Source: Roseithermus sacchariphilus
Lineage (GTDB): Bacteria > Bacteroidota > Rhodothermia > Rhodothermales > MEBIC09517
DNA length: 64,000 nt
Assembly: GCA_003285105.1 (NCBI GenBank)
Contig: CP030158.1
Location: forward strand, 1,287,447-1,351,446
Direction: 5' to 3'
The position numbers and the translations under genes were made by a program. Shown piece by piece: positions 47,595 through 56,737 of the stretch (the stretch's first letter is position 1; every line of letters begins with the position of its first letter). Under the pieces are notes generated by a model, which did no database searches, was not told where the DNA came from, and saw nothing but the letters and a program-made list of their open reading frames with translations.

Positions 47595-48929
47595 ATGAGC
47601 ACGCCCGGCACTTCCTACGCGATCCCCGGCACCGAAGCCGGCAACGTCTTCCGCTTCTGGCCGCGCCACAACGAGGCGCTCTACAAACGCCTCGAAAGCA
47701 AGCACGCCTGGCTGGAAGCCCGGCACCACGGCGACGGCGGCCCGGCCGAGGCGGACCCGCTGGAGCACGAGATGGTGCTGAACATCGGCCCCCAGCACCC
47801 GGCCACGCACGGCGTGCTCCGCGTCGTCGTCAAGCTCGACGGAGAGATGATCGAGCGGGCCGTGCTGGACATCGGCTATTTGCACCGCGGCATCGAGAAG
47901 CTGGCCGAGCACAAGACGTACCAGGAGTTCATGCCCTACACGGACCGCATGGACTACCTCTCGCCCTATTCGAACAACGTGGCCTGGTGCCTGGCCGTGG
48001 AGAAGCTGGTCGGCATCGAGGTGCCCGAGCGGGCGCAGTGGATCCGCATGATCATGTGCGAACTGGCCCGCATCTCCTCGCACCTGCTCTGGATGGGCGT
48101 GGGGCTGATGGACGCCGGCGCGGTGTCCGTCTTCCTCTGGGCCTTCCAGATGCGCGAGGAGATCTACAGCATCTTCGACGAGGTCGCCGGGGCCCGCTTC
48201 ACCGTCTCCCACAGCCGCATCGGGGGGCTCGCCACGGACATCACCCCGGAAGGCCTGCGCCGCATCCGCAAGTTCGTCGACGAATTCCCGGAGGTGCACG
48301 CGGGCTGGGTGAAGCTGCTCAACCGCAACCGCATCTGGATCGACCGCAACGTGGGCGTCGGGCTGCTCACGGCCGAGGAAGCCGTGGAGCTGGGCATGAC
48401 CGGCCCGAACCTGCGCGGCAGCGGCGTGGCGCACGACATCCGGCGCTTCGAACCCTACCTGAAGTACGAAGACGTCGACTTCAACATCCCCATCCGCACC
48501 GAGGGCGACAGCCTGGCCCGCTACTTCGTCCGGATGGAGGAGATGATGGAGAGCATCAAGATCATCCGGCAATGCCTCGACCGCCTGCCCGAGGGCCCCA
48601 TCCGCGCGGACAACGCCAAGTGGGCCTACCCCTCCAAAGAAGAGGTCTATTACTCGATGGAGGGGATGATCCACGACTTCATGTACACGGACACCGGCGT
48701 CTGCCCGCCGCGGGGCGCCCATGCCTACCATGCCATCGAAAGCCCGAAGGGGGAGCTGGGCTTCTACCTGACCTCCGACGGCACGGGGAACCCGTGGCGC
48801 GTGCGCATCAACGCCCCGAGCTTCACCAACCTCCAGGGCCTCGAATACATGCTCGAAGGCGCCCTCATCGCCGACATGGTCATCCTTATCGGCACCGTCG
48901 ACCCCGTGATGGGCGAGTCGGACAAATAG
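47595..48929 (+). CDS. nuoD: NADH-quinone oxidoreductase subunit D
   Basis: 444 residues, 49-kDa subunit forming the quinone site with NuoB. Motifs: NIGPQHPATHGVLRVVVKLDGE, YLHRGIEKLAEHKTY, ARISSHLLWMG, RIGGLATDITPEGL, and the C-terminal APSFTNLQGLEYMLEG...IGTVDPVMGESDK. ATG at 47595. Confidence 0.95.
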   Translation: MSTPGTSYAIPGTEAGNVFRFWPRHNEALYKRLESKHAWLEARHHGDGGPAEADPLEHEMVLNIGPQHPATHGVLRVVVKLDGEMIERAVLDIGYLHRGIEKLAEHKTYQEFMPYTDRMDYLSPYSNNVAWCLAVEKLVGIEVPERAQWIRMIMCELARISSHLLWMGVGLMDAGAVSVFLWAFQMREEIYSIFDEVAGARFTVSHSRIGGLATDITPEGLRRIRKFVDEFPEVHAGWVKLLNRNRIWIDRNVGVGLLTAEEAVELGMTGPNLRGSGVAHDIRRFEPYLKYEDVDFNIPIRTEGDSLARYFVRMEEMMESIKIIRQCLDRLPEGPIRADNAKWAYPSKEEVYYSMEGMIHDFMYTDTGVCPPRGAHAYHAIESPKGELGFYLTSDGTGNPWRVRINAPSFTNLQGLEYMLEGALIADMVILIGTVDPVMGESDK

Positions 48930-49016
48930 ACCCCGTACGAATGACGACGGCCGGAGGGCGAACCGCGATGCGTGTTCGCGTCTGCCCTCCGACCTGCTTG
49001 CTTCGACCTTGATCCC

Positions 49017-49688
49017 ATGGCTGACATCACCAAGGAAATCTCGCCGCTGCCCGATCGGACGCCGGAGCCGGTGTTTTCGAAGGACGAACTCGTCTTCACC
49101 GACGAGGAAAAGGCGCGGCTGGCTCGCTACAAAGCGCAGTACCCCACCCCCGAGGGGGCGGTGATGCGCGGGCTGTGGCTGGCGCAGGAGAAGTTCGGCT
49201 TCCTGCCGCCGGAGGTGATCCGGCTCGTGGCCGATGAACTCGGCATCGCCTACGCCCAGGCCTACGGGGTGGCGACCTTCTACACGCAGTACTACAAGAA
49301 GAAGATGGGCCGATACGTGCTCGACGTGTGCACGTGCTTCTCCTGCCAGCTCTGCGGGGGCTACGACATGCTGCACTACCTGGAAGAAAAGCTGGGCATC
49401 CACAAGGGCGAGACGACCGAGGACGGGCTCTTCACCATCCAGGAGGTGGAATGCCTCGGGGCCTGCGGCTCCGCACCGATGCTGCAGGTGACCAACGGCC
49501 CGTACGTCCACAACCTGACGACGGAGAAGCTCGACGCCCTCATCGACAGCCTGCGCGAGGGCCGGATGCCGCCGTTCGTCTCGGTGACGCTGCCGCAGGA
49601 CGAGCAGGAGCTCGACGGCAACCGCCGCTCGGATGCCGAAGCGACGGAGGCGTACGTCACGCCGCCGGTGTCGGAAACCGTCAAGTGA
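49017..49688 (+). CDS. nuoE: NADH-quinone oxidoreductase subunit E
   Basis: 223 residues, thioredoxin-like [2Fe-2S] subunit. The N1a ligands are Cys105, Cys110, Cys146 and Cys150, with the same spacing as E. coli NuoE (92, 97, 133, 137). The C-terminal ~50 residues are an extra acidic tail. Start at ATG 49017 (MADITKEIS). An in-frame ATG 45 bp upstream adds an unlikely leader. Confidence 0.94.
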   Translation: MADITKEISPLPDRTPEPVFSKDELVFTDEEKARLARYKAQYPTPEGAVMRGLWLAQEKFGFLPPEVIRLVADELGIAYAQAYGVATFYTQYYKKKMGRYVLDVCTCFSCQLCGGYDMLHYLEEKLGIHKGETTEDGLFTIQEVECLGACGSAPMLQVTNGPYVHNLTTEKLDALIDSLREGRMPPFVSVTLPQDEQELDGNRRSDAEATEAYVTPPVSETVK

Positions 49689-49707
49689 ACCGCTTCCCGG
49701 CTGCCGT

Positions 49708-50367
49708 ATGAACCAGGAGCGCCCCCTCATGGAGCTATCGCTGACGGCCGAGCGCCGGGCTGAGCAGCCGTCTGCCATCACGCTGCCGGAGAAGACCCTC
49801 GGCCGGCGTACGGATACGCCGCCGAAGCCGCGCCCCGCCGCCCTGACCCGCCGCGAGCGCCGCGTCAAGAACATCCTGCTCAAGGAGTTGGAGCGGATGA
49901 ACGGCCGGCAGTTCGGGGGCGGGCTGACCTACGCCGAGAAGCAGCACCTGGAGAAGACGCTGAACCCGGCGTTCATCGACAGAGAGCTGGCCAGGATGCG
50001 CCGCCAGCTCGGCTGGCTGCCCGGGCTGGTGTGGGTCGGCGGGCTCGTCATGGCGAGCCTGTTTGGGCTGGTCCTGTGGGACGAGATGGCCAGCGGCACC
50101 CTGAGCTGGGGCGATCTGTTCTTCATCCTGCCCGTGGCCTCCGGGCTGCTGTCGCCCGCCATCCAGGCGCGTTCGATTCGGCGTAAGATCTGGATTTATG
50201 AGGCGCTGCGTGAACTGAGTGACGCCGACGAAATGGATGTGACGCTGGGGCAGGTGGCCGCCGAGGCCGACGCCCTGATCGCGCGCATCGTCGACCGTGA
50301 ACTGGCCGTCGACGCCCGCATGCCCGCGCGGCCGACCCGGCAGCGAGAAGGAGAAGGAAGACGATGA
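49708..50367 (+). CDS. two-helix membrane protein of unknown function inserted in the nuo operon
   Basis: 219 residues. A basic, Arg-rich N-terminal third (TRRERRVKNILLKELERMNGRQFGGGLTYAEKQHLEKTL) precedes two hydrophobic segments (~105-128 and ~138-155) and a charged C-terminus. I do not recognise a family. It starts 19 bp after nuoE and overlaps the next gene by 4 bp (ATGA), so it is co-transcribed with complex I. It is not a known Nuo subunit. Confidence 0.7.
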   Translation: MNQERPLMELSLTAERRAEQPSAITLPEKTLGRRTDTPPKPRPAALTRRERRVKNILLKELERMNGRQFGGGLTYAEKQHLEKTLNPAFIDRELARMRRQLGWLPGLVWVGGLVMASLFGLVLWDEMASGTLSWGDLFFILPVASGLLSPAIQARSIRRKIWIYEALRELSDADEMDVTLGQVAAEADALIARIVDRELAVDARMPARPTRQREGEGRR

Positions 50368-50960
50368 CGACGGCGACGGAATATCGACGGGAGGCCGCAC
50401 CACGCGACGTCTCGCCCGTCCGCCCCCACCGGTGGACGCGGGCGGCCTACGACCGCATGATCGAGGCCGGGGTGTTCCGTCCGGAGGACCGCGTCCAGTT
50501 GATCGACGGAGAGATCGTCGCCATGCGTCCGCAGGGAAGCCAACACGCCACCACGATTCGCCTCGTCGAGGAGGCCTTGCGGGCCGCCTTCGGGGACGGG
50601 TATGACGTCCGCCCTCAGCTGCCGCTGGCGCTGGGCGACTTCAGCGAGCCGGGGCCGGATGTGGCCGTGGTACAGGGGACCCCGCGGGATTACGTGGACG
50701 CCCATCCCTCGGAAGCCCTCCTCGTCGTCGAGGTCGCGGACGCTACGCTACGCCTGGACCGCACCGAGAAGCTCCGCCTGTACGCCCTCCACGGCATGCC
50801 CGAGTACTGGATCGTCAACCTGATCGACCGCGTGCTGGAAGTCCACCGCGAGCCGATCGGGGAGGCATACCGGCTCAAGACCTCCCACGCCGCCGGCGAG
50901 GCCGTGGCCCCGGCGGCCCGGCCCGGGGCGTCGATCCCCGTCGCCGACCTGTTGCCCTGA
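50364..50960 (+). CDS. Uma2 family (DUF820) endonuclease-like protein
   Basis: 198 residues with the PD-(D/E)xK-like DUF820 core: VQLIDGEIVAM, EPGPDVAVV (Asp), LLVVEVADATLRLDRTEKLRLYALHGMPEYWIVNLIDRVLEV (E-x-A...K). The family is abundant in Cyanobacteria, Chloroflexi and some Bacteroidota and of uncertain role. Here it is translationally coupled to the upstream membrane protein and ends 30 bp before nuoF, an odd position for a nuclease-like gene. Confidence 0.88.
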   Translation: MTTATEYRREAAPRDVSPVRPHRWTRAAYDRMIEAGVFRPEDRVQLIDGEIVAMRPQGSQHATTIRLVEEALRAAFGDGYDVRPQLPLALGDFSEPGPDVAVVQGTPRDYVDAHPSEALLVVEVADATLRLDRTEKLRLYALHGMPEYWIVNLIDRVLEVHREPIGEAYRLKTSHAAGEAVAPAARPGASIPVADLLP

Positions 50961-50990
50961 CCTGAACGAGCTCTAGCGAATACGCCCTCC

Positions 50991-52334
50991 ATGGAAGCCA
51001 ACAACGGACAGACGAAAGCCGGCGACTGGCGCACCTACCAGCGTGTGCTGCTGCCGCCGGTCAAGGACCTGCACCGGCTCGACGTCTACGAGCAGCACGG
51101 CGGTTACACGGCCCTGCGCACGGTGCTCACCGACGCCAGGTGGGAGCCGAAGGCCGTCACCGAGGAGGTCAAGGCCAGCGGCCTGCGCGGCCGCGGTGGG
51201 GCCGGCTTCTCGACGGGGCTGAAGTGGAGCTTCATGCCGCCCGTGGACGATCGGCCCCGCTACCTCTGCTGCAACGGCGACGAGAGCGAGCCCGGCACGT
51301 TCAAGGATCGCCAGCTCATGGAGTACAACCCGCACCTCGTCTTCGAGGGCATCCTGATCGCGTGCTACGCCATGTCGATCAACACGTGCTACCTCTACGT
51401 GCGCGGGGAGTACGCCGACTGGATCTCGCACATGGAGCGGGAGCTGGAGAAGCTCTACGCGAAAGGCTACGTGGGCGAGAACATCATGGGCACCGGCTTC
51501 TCCACGGACATCGTCATCCACAAAGGCGCCGGCGCGTACATCTGCGGCGAGGAGTCGAGCCTGATGGAAAGCCTGGAAGGGAAGCGCGCCTACCCGCGCA
51601 TCAAGCCGCCCTTCCCGGCGCAGAAAGGCCTCTGGGGCTATCCCACGACGATCAACAACGTCGAGACGCTCGCGTGCGTCCCGCTCATCATCAACAACGG
51701 CGCGGCGTGGTATGCCGGCATCGGCGCCGAGCGCCACCCCGGCCCGGTGCTCTACGGCATCTCCGGCCACGTCAACAAGCCGGGCGTCTACGAGTACCCG
51801 ACCGGGATGCTCATCACCGACCTCATCTATGAGGTCTGCGGCGGGATCCGCGGCGGCAAGAAGCTCAAGGCCGTCGTCCCCGGCGGGTCTTCCACGCCGG
51901 TGCTGCGCGCCGACCAGATCGAGGGCGTGACGATGGATGCGGAGTCGCTCCGCGAGGCCGGCTCGATGATGGGCACCGCGGGGATGCTGGTGATGGACGA
52001 GGACACCGACATGGTGTCCTTCCTGCGCCGCGTCACGCACTTCTACCACCACGAGAGCTGCGGCCAGTGCACCCCCTGCCGCGAGGGCACCGGCTGGCTC
52101 GAAAACCTCGTCACCCGCATCGACGAGGGCGAAGGCCACCTGCGTGACCTCGACCTGCTGCTGGACCTCTGCACGCAGATGGAGGGCCGCACCGTCTGCG
52201 CCCTGGCCGACGCCGCCGCCTGGCCCGTGCGCCACACCATCCAGCGCTTCCGCGAGGAGTTCGAGGCCCGGTGCAAGCCCAGCGTCTTCCCCACCGGCGA
52301 CGGCGCTCCGGCCGAAGCCGTCCCGGCCTCCTGA
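50991..52334 (+). CDS. nuoF: NADH-quinone oxidoreductase subunit F
   Basis: 447 residues, NADH- and FMN-binding subunit with cluster N3. Motifs: GLRGRGGAGFSTGLKWSFMP, CNGDESEPGTFKDR (NADH/FMN), GAGAYICGEESSLMESLEG, and the [4Fe-4S] ligands in ESCGQCTPCREGT plus a later Cys. Entry point of electrons from NADH. Confidence 0.96.
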   Translation: MEANNGQTKAGDWRTYQRVLLPPVKDLHRLDVYEQHGGYTALRTVLTDARWEPKAVTEEVKASGLRGRGGAGFSTGLKWSFMPPVDDRPRYLCCNGDESEPGTFKDRQLMEYNPHLVFEGILIACYAMSINTCYLYVRGEYADWISHMERELEKLYAKGYVGENIMGTGFSTDIVIHKGAGAYICGEESSLMESLEGKRAYPRIKPPFPAQKGLWGYPTTINNVETLACVPLIINNGAAWYAGIGAERHPGPVLYGISGHVNKPGVYEYPTGMLITDLIYEVCGGIRGGKKLKAVVPGGSSTPVLRADQIEGVTMDAESLREAGSMMGTAGMLVMDEDTDMVSFLRRVTHFYHHESCGQCTPCREGTGWLENLVTRIDEGEGHLRDLDLLLDLCTQMEGRTVCALADAAAWPVRHTIQRFREEFEARCKPSVFPTGDGAPAEAVPAS

Positions 52335-52359
52335 TCCACCCTCAGACGCCCTCCCGCCG

Positions 52360-52860
52360 ATGCGTGCCACGCTGCTGTTCCTGATCCTGGCCCTGCCGCT
52401 GCTGCCGGCCTGCCAGCCCGACCCCGCCGACCCTGCCCCGGCGGCCTCGACCGATGCGCCTTACGACGTCTTCGGCGCCGCCATCACCCCCGACGACGCC
52501 GTGCCCGTCCAGGCCGTCGCCGCCGCCCCGGCCGACTATGCCGGGCGGACCGTCAAGCTGGAGGGGACCGTGACGGCCGTCTGCCAGATGAGCGGATGCT
52601 GGCTCACCCTCGATGCCGGCGACGGCACCGGCGTGCGCATCGTCATGCCTCGCCAGGACGGCGACTACGTCTTCACCGTGCCGAAAGACATCGCCGGGCG
52701 CACCGTGGTGGTGCAGGGTACGCTCGAAGAGACGACGCTCGACGCCGCCACGCAGGCACACCTCGCCCGCGATGCCGGCGCCGAGGCCGACGAGGCCGAC
52801 TTCGAGGCGACGCCCGAACTGCAGATCACCGCCGACGCCGTCCTCGTCCAACGCACCTAA
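52360..52860 (+). CDS. DUF4920 lipoprotein within the nuo operon
   Basis: 166 residues. Lipoprotein signal with lipobox LLPAC (Cys18), then an OB-like DUF4920 domain: DVFGAAITPDDAVPVQAV, LEGTVTAVCQMSGCWLTLDAGDGTGVRIVM, GRTVVVQGTLEE. The conserved VCQMSGCW with two Cys may bind a metal or form a disulfide. The function is unknown. It lies between nuoF (25 bp) and nuoG (58 bp) on the same strand, so it is probably co-transcribed, but it would act outside the cytoplasm. Confidence 0.85.
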   Translation: MRATLLFLILALPLLPACQPDPADPAPAASTDAPYDVFGAAITPDDAVPVQAVAAAPADYAGRTVKLEGTVTAVCQMSGCWLTLDAGDGTGVRIVMPRQDGDYVFTVPKDIAGRTVVVQGTLEETTLDAATQAHLARDAGAEADEADFEATPELQITADAVLVQRT

Positions 52861-52918
52861 GGCCCCGGGCCGGCCCCGGCACCGGCCCCGATCCTCCCCC
52901 CGACAACCTTCCCCTGCC

Positions 52919-54649
52919 ATGCCTCAGGTTACCATCGACGGTCAGGTTTACGACTTTGAAGGCGGGAGCAAGCTCCTGCAATTCTGCCTGGACCACGGCC
53001 TCGAACTGCCTCACTTCTGCTACCACCCGGCGCTGTCCATCCCGGCCAACTGCCGGCAGTGCCTCGTGGAGGTCGGCATGCCGGTGAAGGACCGGCAGAC
53101 CGGCGAGCTGAAACGCAACGAAGACGGCTCGCCCGTCATCCAGTTCTTCCCCAAGCTCCAGACGAGCTGCTCCGTGGATCTGGCCGACGGCATGGTGGTC
53201 AAGACCCACCGGACGAGCGACCTGGTGGCCCGCGCCCAGGAGGACAACCTGGAGTTCCTGCTGATCAACCACCCGCTGGACTGCCCGATCTGCGATCAGG
53301 CCGGGCATTGCCCGTTGCAGATCCAGGCCTACAAGTACGGGCCGGAGGGCTCCCGCTTCGAGTTTCGCAAGGTGCACAAGCCCAAGCGTGTCCGCCTCGG
53401 CCCCCGCGTCATGCTCGACGCCGAGCGCTGCATCAACTGCACGCGCTGCACCCGCTTCACCGACGAGGTCTCGAAGAGCCATCAGCTCACCATCATCAGC
53501 CGGGGCGTCAAGAACTACCCCATGACGCCGCCCAACACGGAGTTCGACGAGCCCTACTCGATGAACGTCGTCGACATCTGCCCGGTCGGGGCGCTGACCG
53601 CCGTCGATGCCCGCTTCAAGGCGCGGATCTGGGAGATGAGCTCGACGCCCTCGATCACCACCGCCAACGCCAAGGGCTCGAACTGCTTCTACTGGGTGCG
53701 GGACAACCTGGTGATGAAGGTGACCCCGCGCACCAACATGGCCGTCAACGAGTTCTGGTTGCCCGACGAGGACCGCCTGGACTACCACCGCTTCAACGAC
53801 GACCGCCCCGAAGGCCCGCAGGTCCGCACCGACGCCGGGCTGGTCCCGGTGAGCTGGGAGCAGGCCTACGACCGCGCCGCCGCGTTGCTGCAGGGCGTCG
53901 ATCCCGCCCGCGTGCTGTTCCTCGGCTCGGCCTACGCCACCGTGGAGGACAACTACCTGCTCGCGCAGCTGGCGCAGGCCCTCGGGGCCGAGGCGCCGCG
54001 CTACATCCCGCACGTCGAGCCCGGCCACGGCGACGGCTGGCTCCGCACGGACGACCGCACCCCCAACGCGCAGGGCTGCGAGCGCCTCGGCATCCTCCCG
54101 GTCGACGAGGCCCTGGTGCAGGCCCGCCTGGCCGACGGCGAGATCGCGGCCGTCTACGTGCTGGAGGACGACCCCGTCGCCGCCGGGCTGTTCACCGCCG
54201 CCCAGCTCGCCGACATCCCCGTCGTCCTGCACCACTACAACACGACCAACCAGACGCTGGCGGCCGCGGACGTCGCCCTGCCGGCGGCCACCGTGGTCGA
54301 GACCATCGGGACCTACGTCAACTGCGACGGGCGGGCACAGCGGGTACGGCCGGCCAAGGCCATCCGCGGCGTCAACCGCACGCTGATGATGGAGATGGGC
54401 AAGACCCGCGCCGACCAGCACGGCACCCCGTTCGACCGGTGGTACAACGAGGCGCATCAGGTCGACTGCAAGCCGGGCTGGGAGAGCCTGCCGGGCGTCG
54501 CCGAGCGCCTTGGCCACGCGTTCCGCTTCAAAGGCCCGAAACAGATCATGCAGCAGGTGGCCGAGCGCGTTCCCGCCTTCGCCGGGGCCACGTACGAAGC
54601 CATGGGGCTGACCGGCGTGCAACTCGCCGACATCGGGGAAACCGTGTGA
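52919..54649 (+). CDS. nuoG: NADH-quinone oxidoreductase subunit G
   Basis: 576 residues, iron-sulfur subunit. N-terminal [2Fe-2S] (HFCYHPALSIPANCRQCLVEV with a later Cys), the His-Cys3 [4Fe-4S] motif HPLDCPICDQAGHC, then the second [4Fe-4S] CINCTRC...DICPVGAL. A reduced molybdopterin-oxidoreductase-like domain fills the rest, shorter than in E. coli NuoG (about 900 residues). The start was chosen at MPQVTIDGQ where the ferredoxin fold begins. Confidence 0.95.
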   Translation: MPQVTIDGQVYDFEGGSKLLQFCLDHGLELPHFCYHPALSIPANCRQCLVEVGMPVKDRQTGELKRNEDGSPVIQFFPKLQTSCSVDLADGMVVKTHRTSDLVARAQEDNLEFLLINHPLDCPICDQAGHCPLQIQAYKYGPEGSRFEFRKVHKPKRVRLGPRVMLDAERCINCTRCTRFTDEVSKSHQLTIISRGVKNYPMTPPNTEFDEPYSMNVVDICPVGALTAVDARFKARIWEMSSTPSITTANAKGSNCFYWVRDNLVMKVTPRTNMAVNEFWLPDEDRLDYHRFNDDRPEGPQVRTDAGLVPVSWEQAYDRAAALLQGVDPARVLFLGSAYATVEDNYLLAQLAQALGAEAPRYIPHVEPGHGDGWLRTDDRTPNAQGCERLGILPVDEALVQARLADGEIAAVYVLEDDPVAAGLFTAAQLADIPVVLHHYNTTNQTLAAADVALPAATVVETIGTYVNCDGRAQRVRPAKAIRGVNRTLMMEMGKTRADQHGTPFDRWYNEAHQVDCKPGWESLPGVAERLGHAFRFKGPKQIMQQVAERVPAFAGATYEAMGLTGVQLADIGETV

Positions 54650-54716
54650 CGACCCGGTCCGCTCGCCTCCCGCGCCCTTCACCCTACCCTCGACACTCGA
54701 CCCTCGACCTTCCGCC

Positions 54717-55754
54717 ATGGATCTCCCCCTCTGGGCTACCGGGCTGATCGGTTTTCTGATCATCAACGCGATGCTCGTCTCGGCCTCCGTGCTCGTCTAT
54801 GCCGAGCGCAAGGTCTCCGGCTACATCCAGAACCGCCCCGGTCCCAACCGCGTCGGCCCCTTCGGCTTCCTGCAGCCCTTTGCGGACGTGGTGAAGCTGA
54901 TCATGAAGGAGGACATCGCGCCGCGCGCCGCGAGCCCGTTCATTCACTCGCTGGCCCCGGTGCTCATGGTCATCATCGCCATGACGGTGCCGGCCGTGAT
55001 CCCGTTCGCCCGCGGCTTCGTCATCGCCGACCTGGACGTGAGCGTGCTGGTGGTGCTGGCGCTGACCTCGGTGAGCGTCTACGGCGTGACGCTGGCCGGC
55101 TGGAGCTCCAACTCGAAGTACTCGCTGCTCGGGGGGCTGCGCTCCTCGGCGCAGATGATCTCCTACGAACTCTCGATGGGCCTGGCCGTCGTCTCCGTCG
55201 TGCTCATCGCCGGCTCGCTGAGCCTGGTGGACATCGTCGAGGATCAGGCCAGCGGCTGGGCCATCCTGGGCTGGAACGTCATCCGCAACCCGGTTGGGGC
55301 GATGCTGTTCATCATCACCGCCTTCGCCGAGACGAACCGCGCGCCGTTCGACCTGCCCGAGGCCGAGCAGGAGCTCGTCGGCGGCTACCACACGGAGTAC
55401 AGCGGCATGAAGTTCGGGATGTTCTTCCTGGCCGAGTACGTCAACTTCTTCATCGCCTCGTTCATCATCGTGACGCTGTTCTTCGGCGGCTACCTGATCC
55501 CGTTCGAGCCGCTGTTCGCCCACGTGTTCTACGACAACGGCCTGGGCTGGCTGCTGGGCGTGCTGCAGTTCTTCGCGCTGCTGGCCAAGACGGCGTTCTT
55601 CGCGTTCCTGTTCATCTGGGTCCGGTGGACGCTGCCGCGCTTCAAGTACAACCAGCTCATGACCATCGGCTGGAAGTACCTGCTGCCCATCGGCATCGTG
55701 AACGCGCTGGTGATCGCCCTGGGCGTGGCCGTCTTCGAAGCCCTCGGGCTGTGA
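54717..55754 (+). CDS. nuoH: NADH-quinone oxidoreductase subunit H
   Basis: 345 residues, about eight membrane segments. It connects the peripheral and membrane arms and forms the quinone entry. Motifs: YAERKVSGYIQNRPGPNRVGPFGFLQPFADVVKL, YELSMGLAVV, and ETNRAPFDLPEAEQELVGGYHTEYSGMKF. Last nuo gene here; a terminator follows. Confidence 0.96.
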   Translation: MDLPLWATGLIGFLIINAMLVSASVLVYAERKVSGYIQNRPGPNRVGPFGFLQPFADVVKLIMKEDIAPRAASPFIHSLAPVLMVIIAMTVPAVIPFARGFVIADLDVSVLVVLALTSVSVYGVTLAGWSSNSKYSLLGGLRSSAQMISYELSMGLAVVSVVLIAGSLSLVDIVEDQASGWAILGWNVIRNPVGAMLFIITAFAETNRAPFDLPEAEQELVGGYHTEYSGMKFGMFFLAEYVNFFIASFIIVTLFFGGYLIPFEPLFAHVFYDNGLGWLLGVLQFFALLAKTAFFAFLFIWVRWTLPRFKYNQLMTIGWKYLLPIGIVNALVIALGVAVFEALGL

Positions 55755-55814
55755 CCCCCCGGCCGCCGGTGCGGTTGGTAGGCCGCCGGTGCGGTCGGTG
55801 CCGGGTGTGAAAAG

Positions 55815-55853
55815 ACGAAGGGCCTCCTGAACCTCAGGGGGCTTCTTCGTTTT
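55815..55853 (+). terminator. rho-independent terminator ending the nuo operon
   Basis: A ~16-bp stem with one bulge (ACGAAGGGCCTCCTGA against TCAGGGGGCTTCTTCGT), ACC loop and a TTTT tail, 60 bp after nuoH. Confidence 0.8.
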
Positions 55854-55925
55854 ATGTAGGGCCGGCGCCTTCTTCATCGCCCCGATGCCGCTCCTCGACG
55901 TCCTTCTGCCCGACGATCCGTTCCC

Positions 55926-56597
55926 ATGATCCTCGCCCCCTCCATTCTCGCCGCCGACATCGCCCGCCTGGAGGCGCACGCCCGCGCCGCCGTCGACGCC
56001 GGCACGAAGTGGCTCCACATCGACGTGATGGACGGCCACTTCGTGCCGGTCATCACCTTCGGTCCGCACGTCGTCGAAGCCCTGCAGCCGCTGCGGGCCG
56101 AAGGCGTCGTGCTGGACGTCCACCTGATGGTGGAGCAGCCGGAACGCCACCTGGAGGCCTTCGCCCGGGCAGGCGCCAGCATCGCGACGGTCCACGTCGA
56201 GGCGTGCCCGCACCTGCACCGCACGGTCGAGTTGATCAAGGACCTGGGGATGCAGGCAGGGGTGACGCTCAACCCGGCCACGCCGCTGGTGATGCTGGAG
56301 GAGATCCTGCCGGACGTCGACCTGGTGCTGATCATGTCGGTCAACCCGGGTGCCGGCGGGCAGGCCTTCATCCCGCAGAGCACGAGCAAGATCCGCCGGG
56401 CACGGCGGATGCTGAATGCCATCGGCTCGCACGCCTACCTGGAGGTCGATGGCGGCATCAAGCCGGACAACGTGGCGGAGGTCGTCGCCGCGGGCGCGAA
56501 CGTCATCGTGGCCGGCAGTGCCGTCTTCGACGAGCGCGAGCGGAGCGTGGCCGAGAACATCGAGGCGTTCCGGCAGGCGCTGTACCTGCAGGCCTGA
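55926..56597 (+). CDS. rpe: ribulose-phosphate 3-epimerase
   Basis: 223 residues, TIM barrel. It interconverts D-ribulose-5-P and D-xylulose-5-P and so links araD product to the pentose phosphate pathway. Motifs: LAPSILAADIARLE, HIDVMDGHFVPVITFG, VHLMVEQPE, MSVNPGAGGQAFI, LEVDGGIKPDN. ATG at 55926 directly before the first strand. Confidence 0.95.
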   Translation: MILAPSILAADIARLEAHARAAVDAGTKWLHIDVMDGHFVPVITFGPHVVEALQPLRAEGVVLDVHLMVEQPERHLEAFARAGASIATVHVEACPHLHRTVELIKDLGMQAGVTLNPATPLVMLEEILPDVDLVLIMSVNPGAGGQAFIPQSTSKIRRARRMLNAIGSHAYLEVDGGIKPDNVAEVVAAGANVIVAGSAVFDERERSVAENIEAFRQALYLQA

Positions 56598-56737
56598 GCC
56601 CCGCCGCGAACCCGCGCCGCCGGCGGGAGCGTGGGCGCCGGGTGTGGCGTATCTTCGGCACGCTCCCGGCGCACCCGTACCACGGCCGTCCCCTCATCCC
56701 ACGCATCTCTCGAATCCTACACCGACGCCCGCATCGC

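Noticed and set aside
46626-49883. 1085-codon open frame antisense to nuoB-nuoE
   Set aside because: It is antisense to unmistakable complex I genes and shows no recognisable domain; it arises from codon bias.
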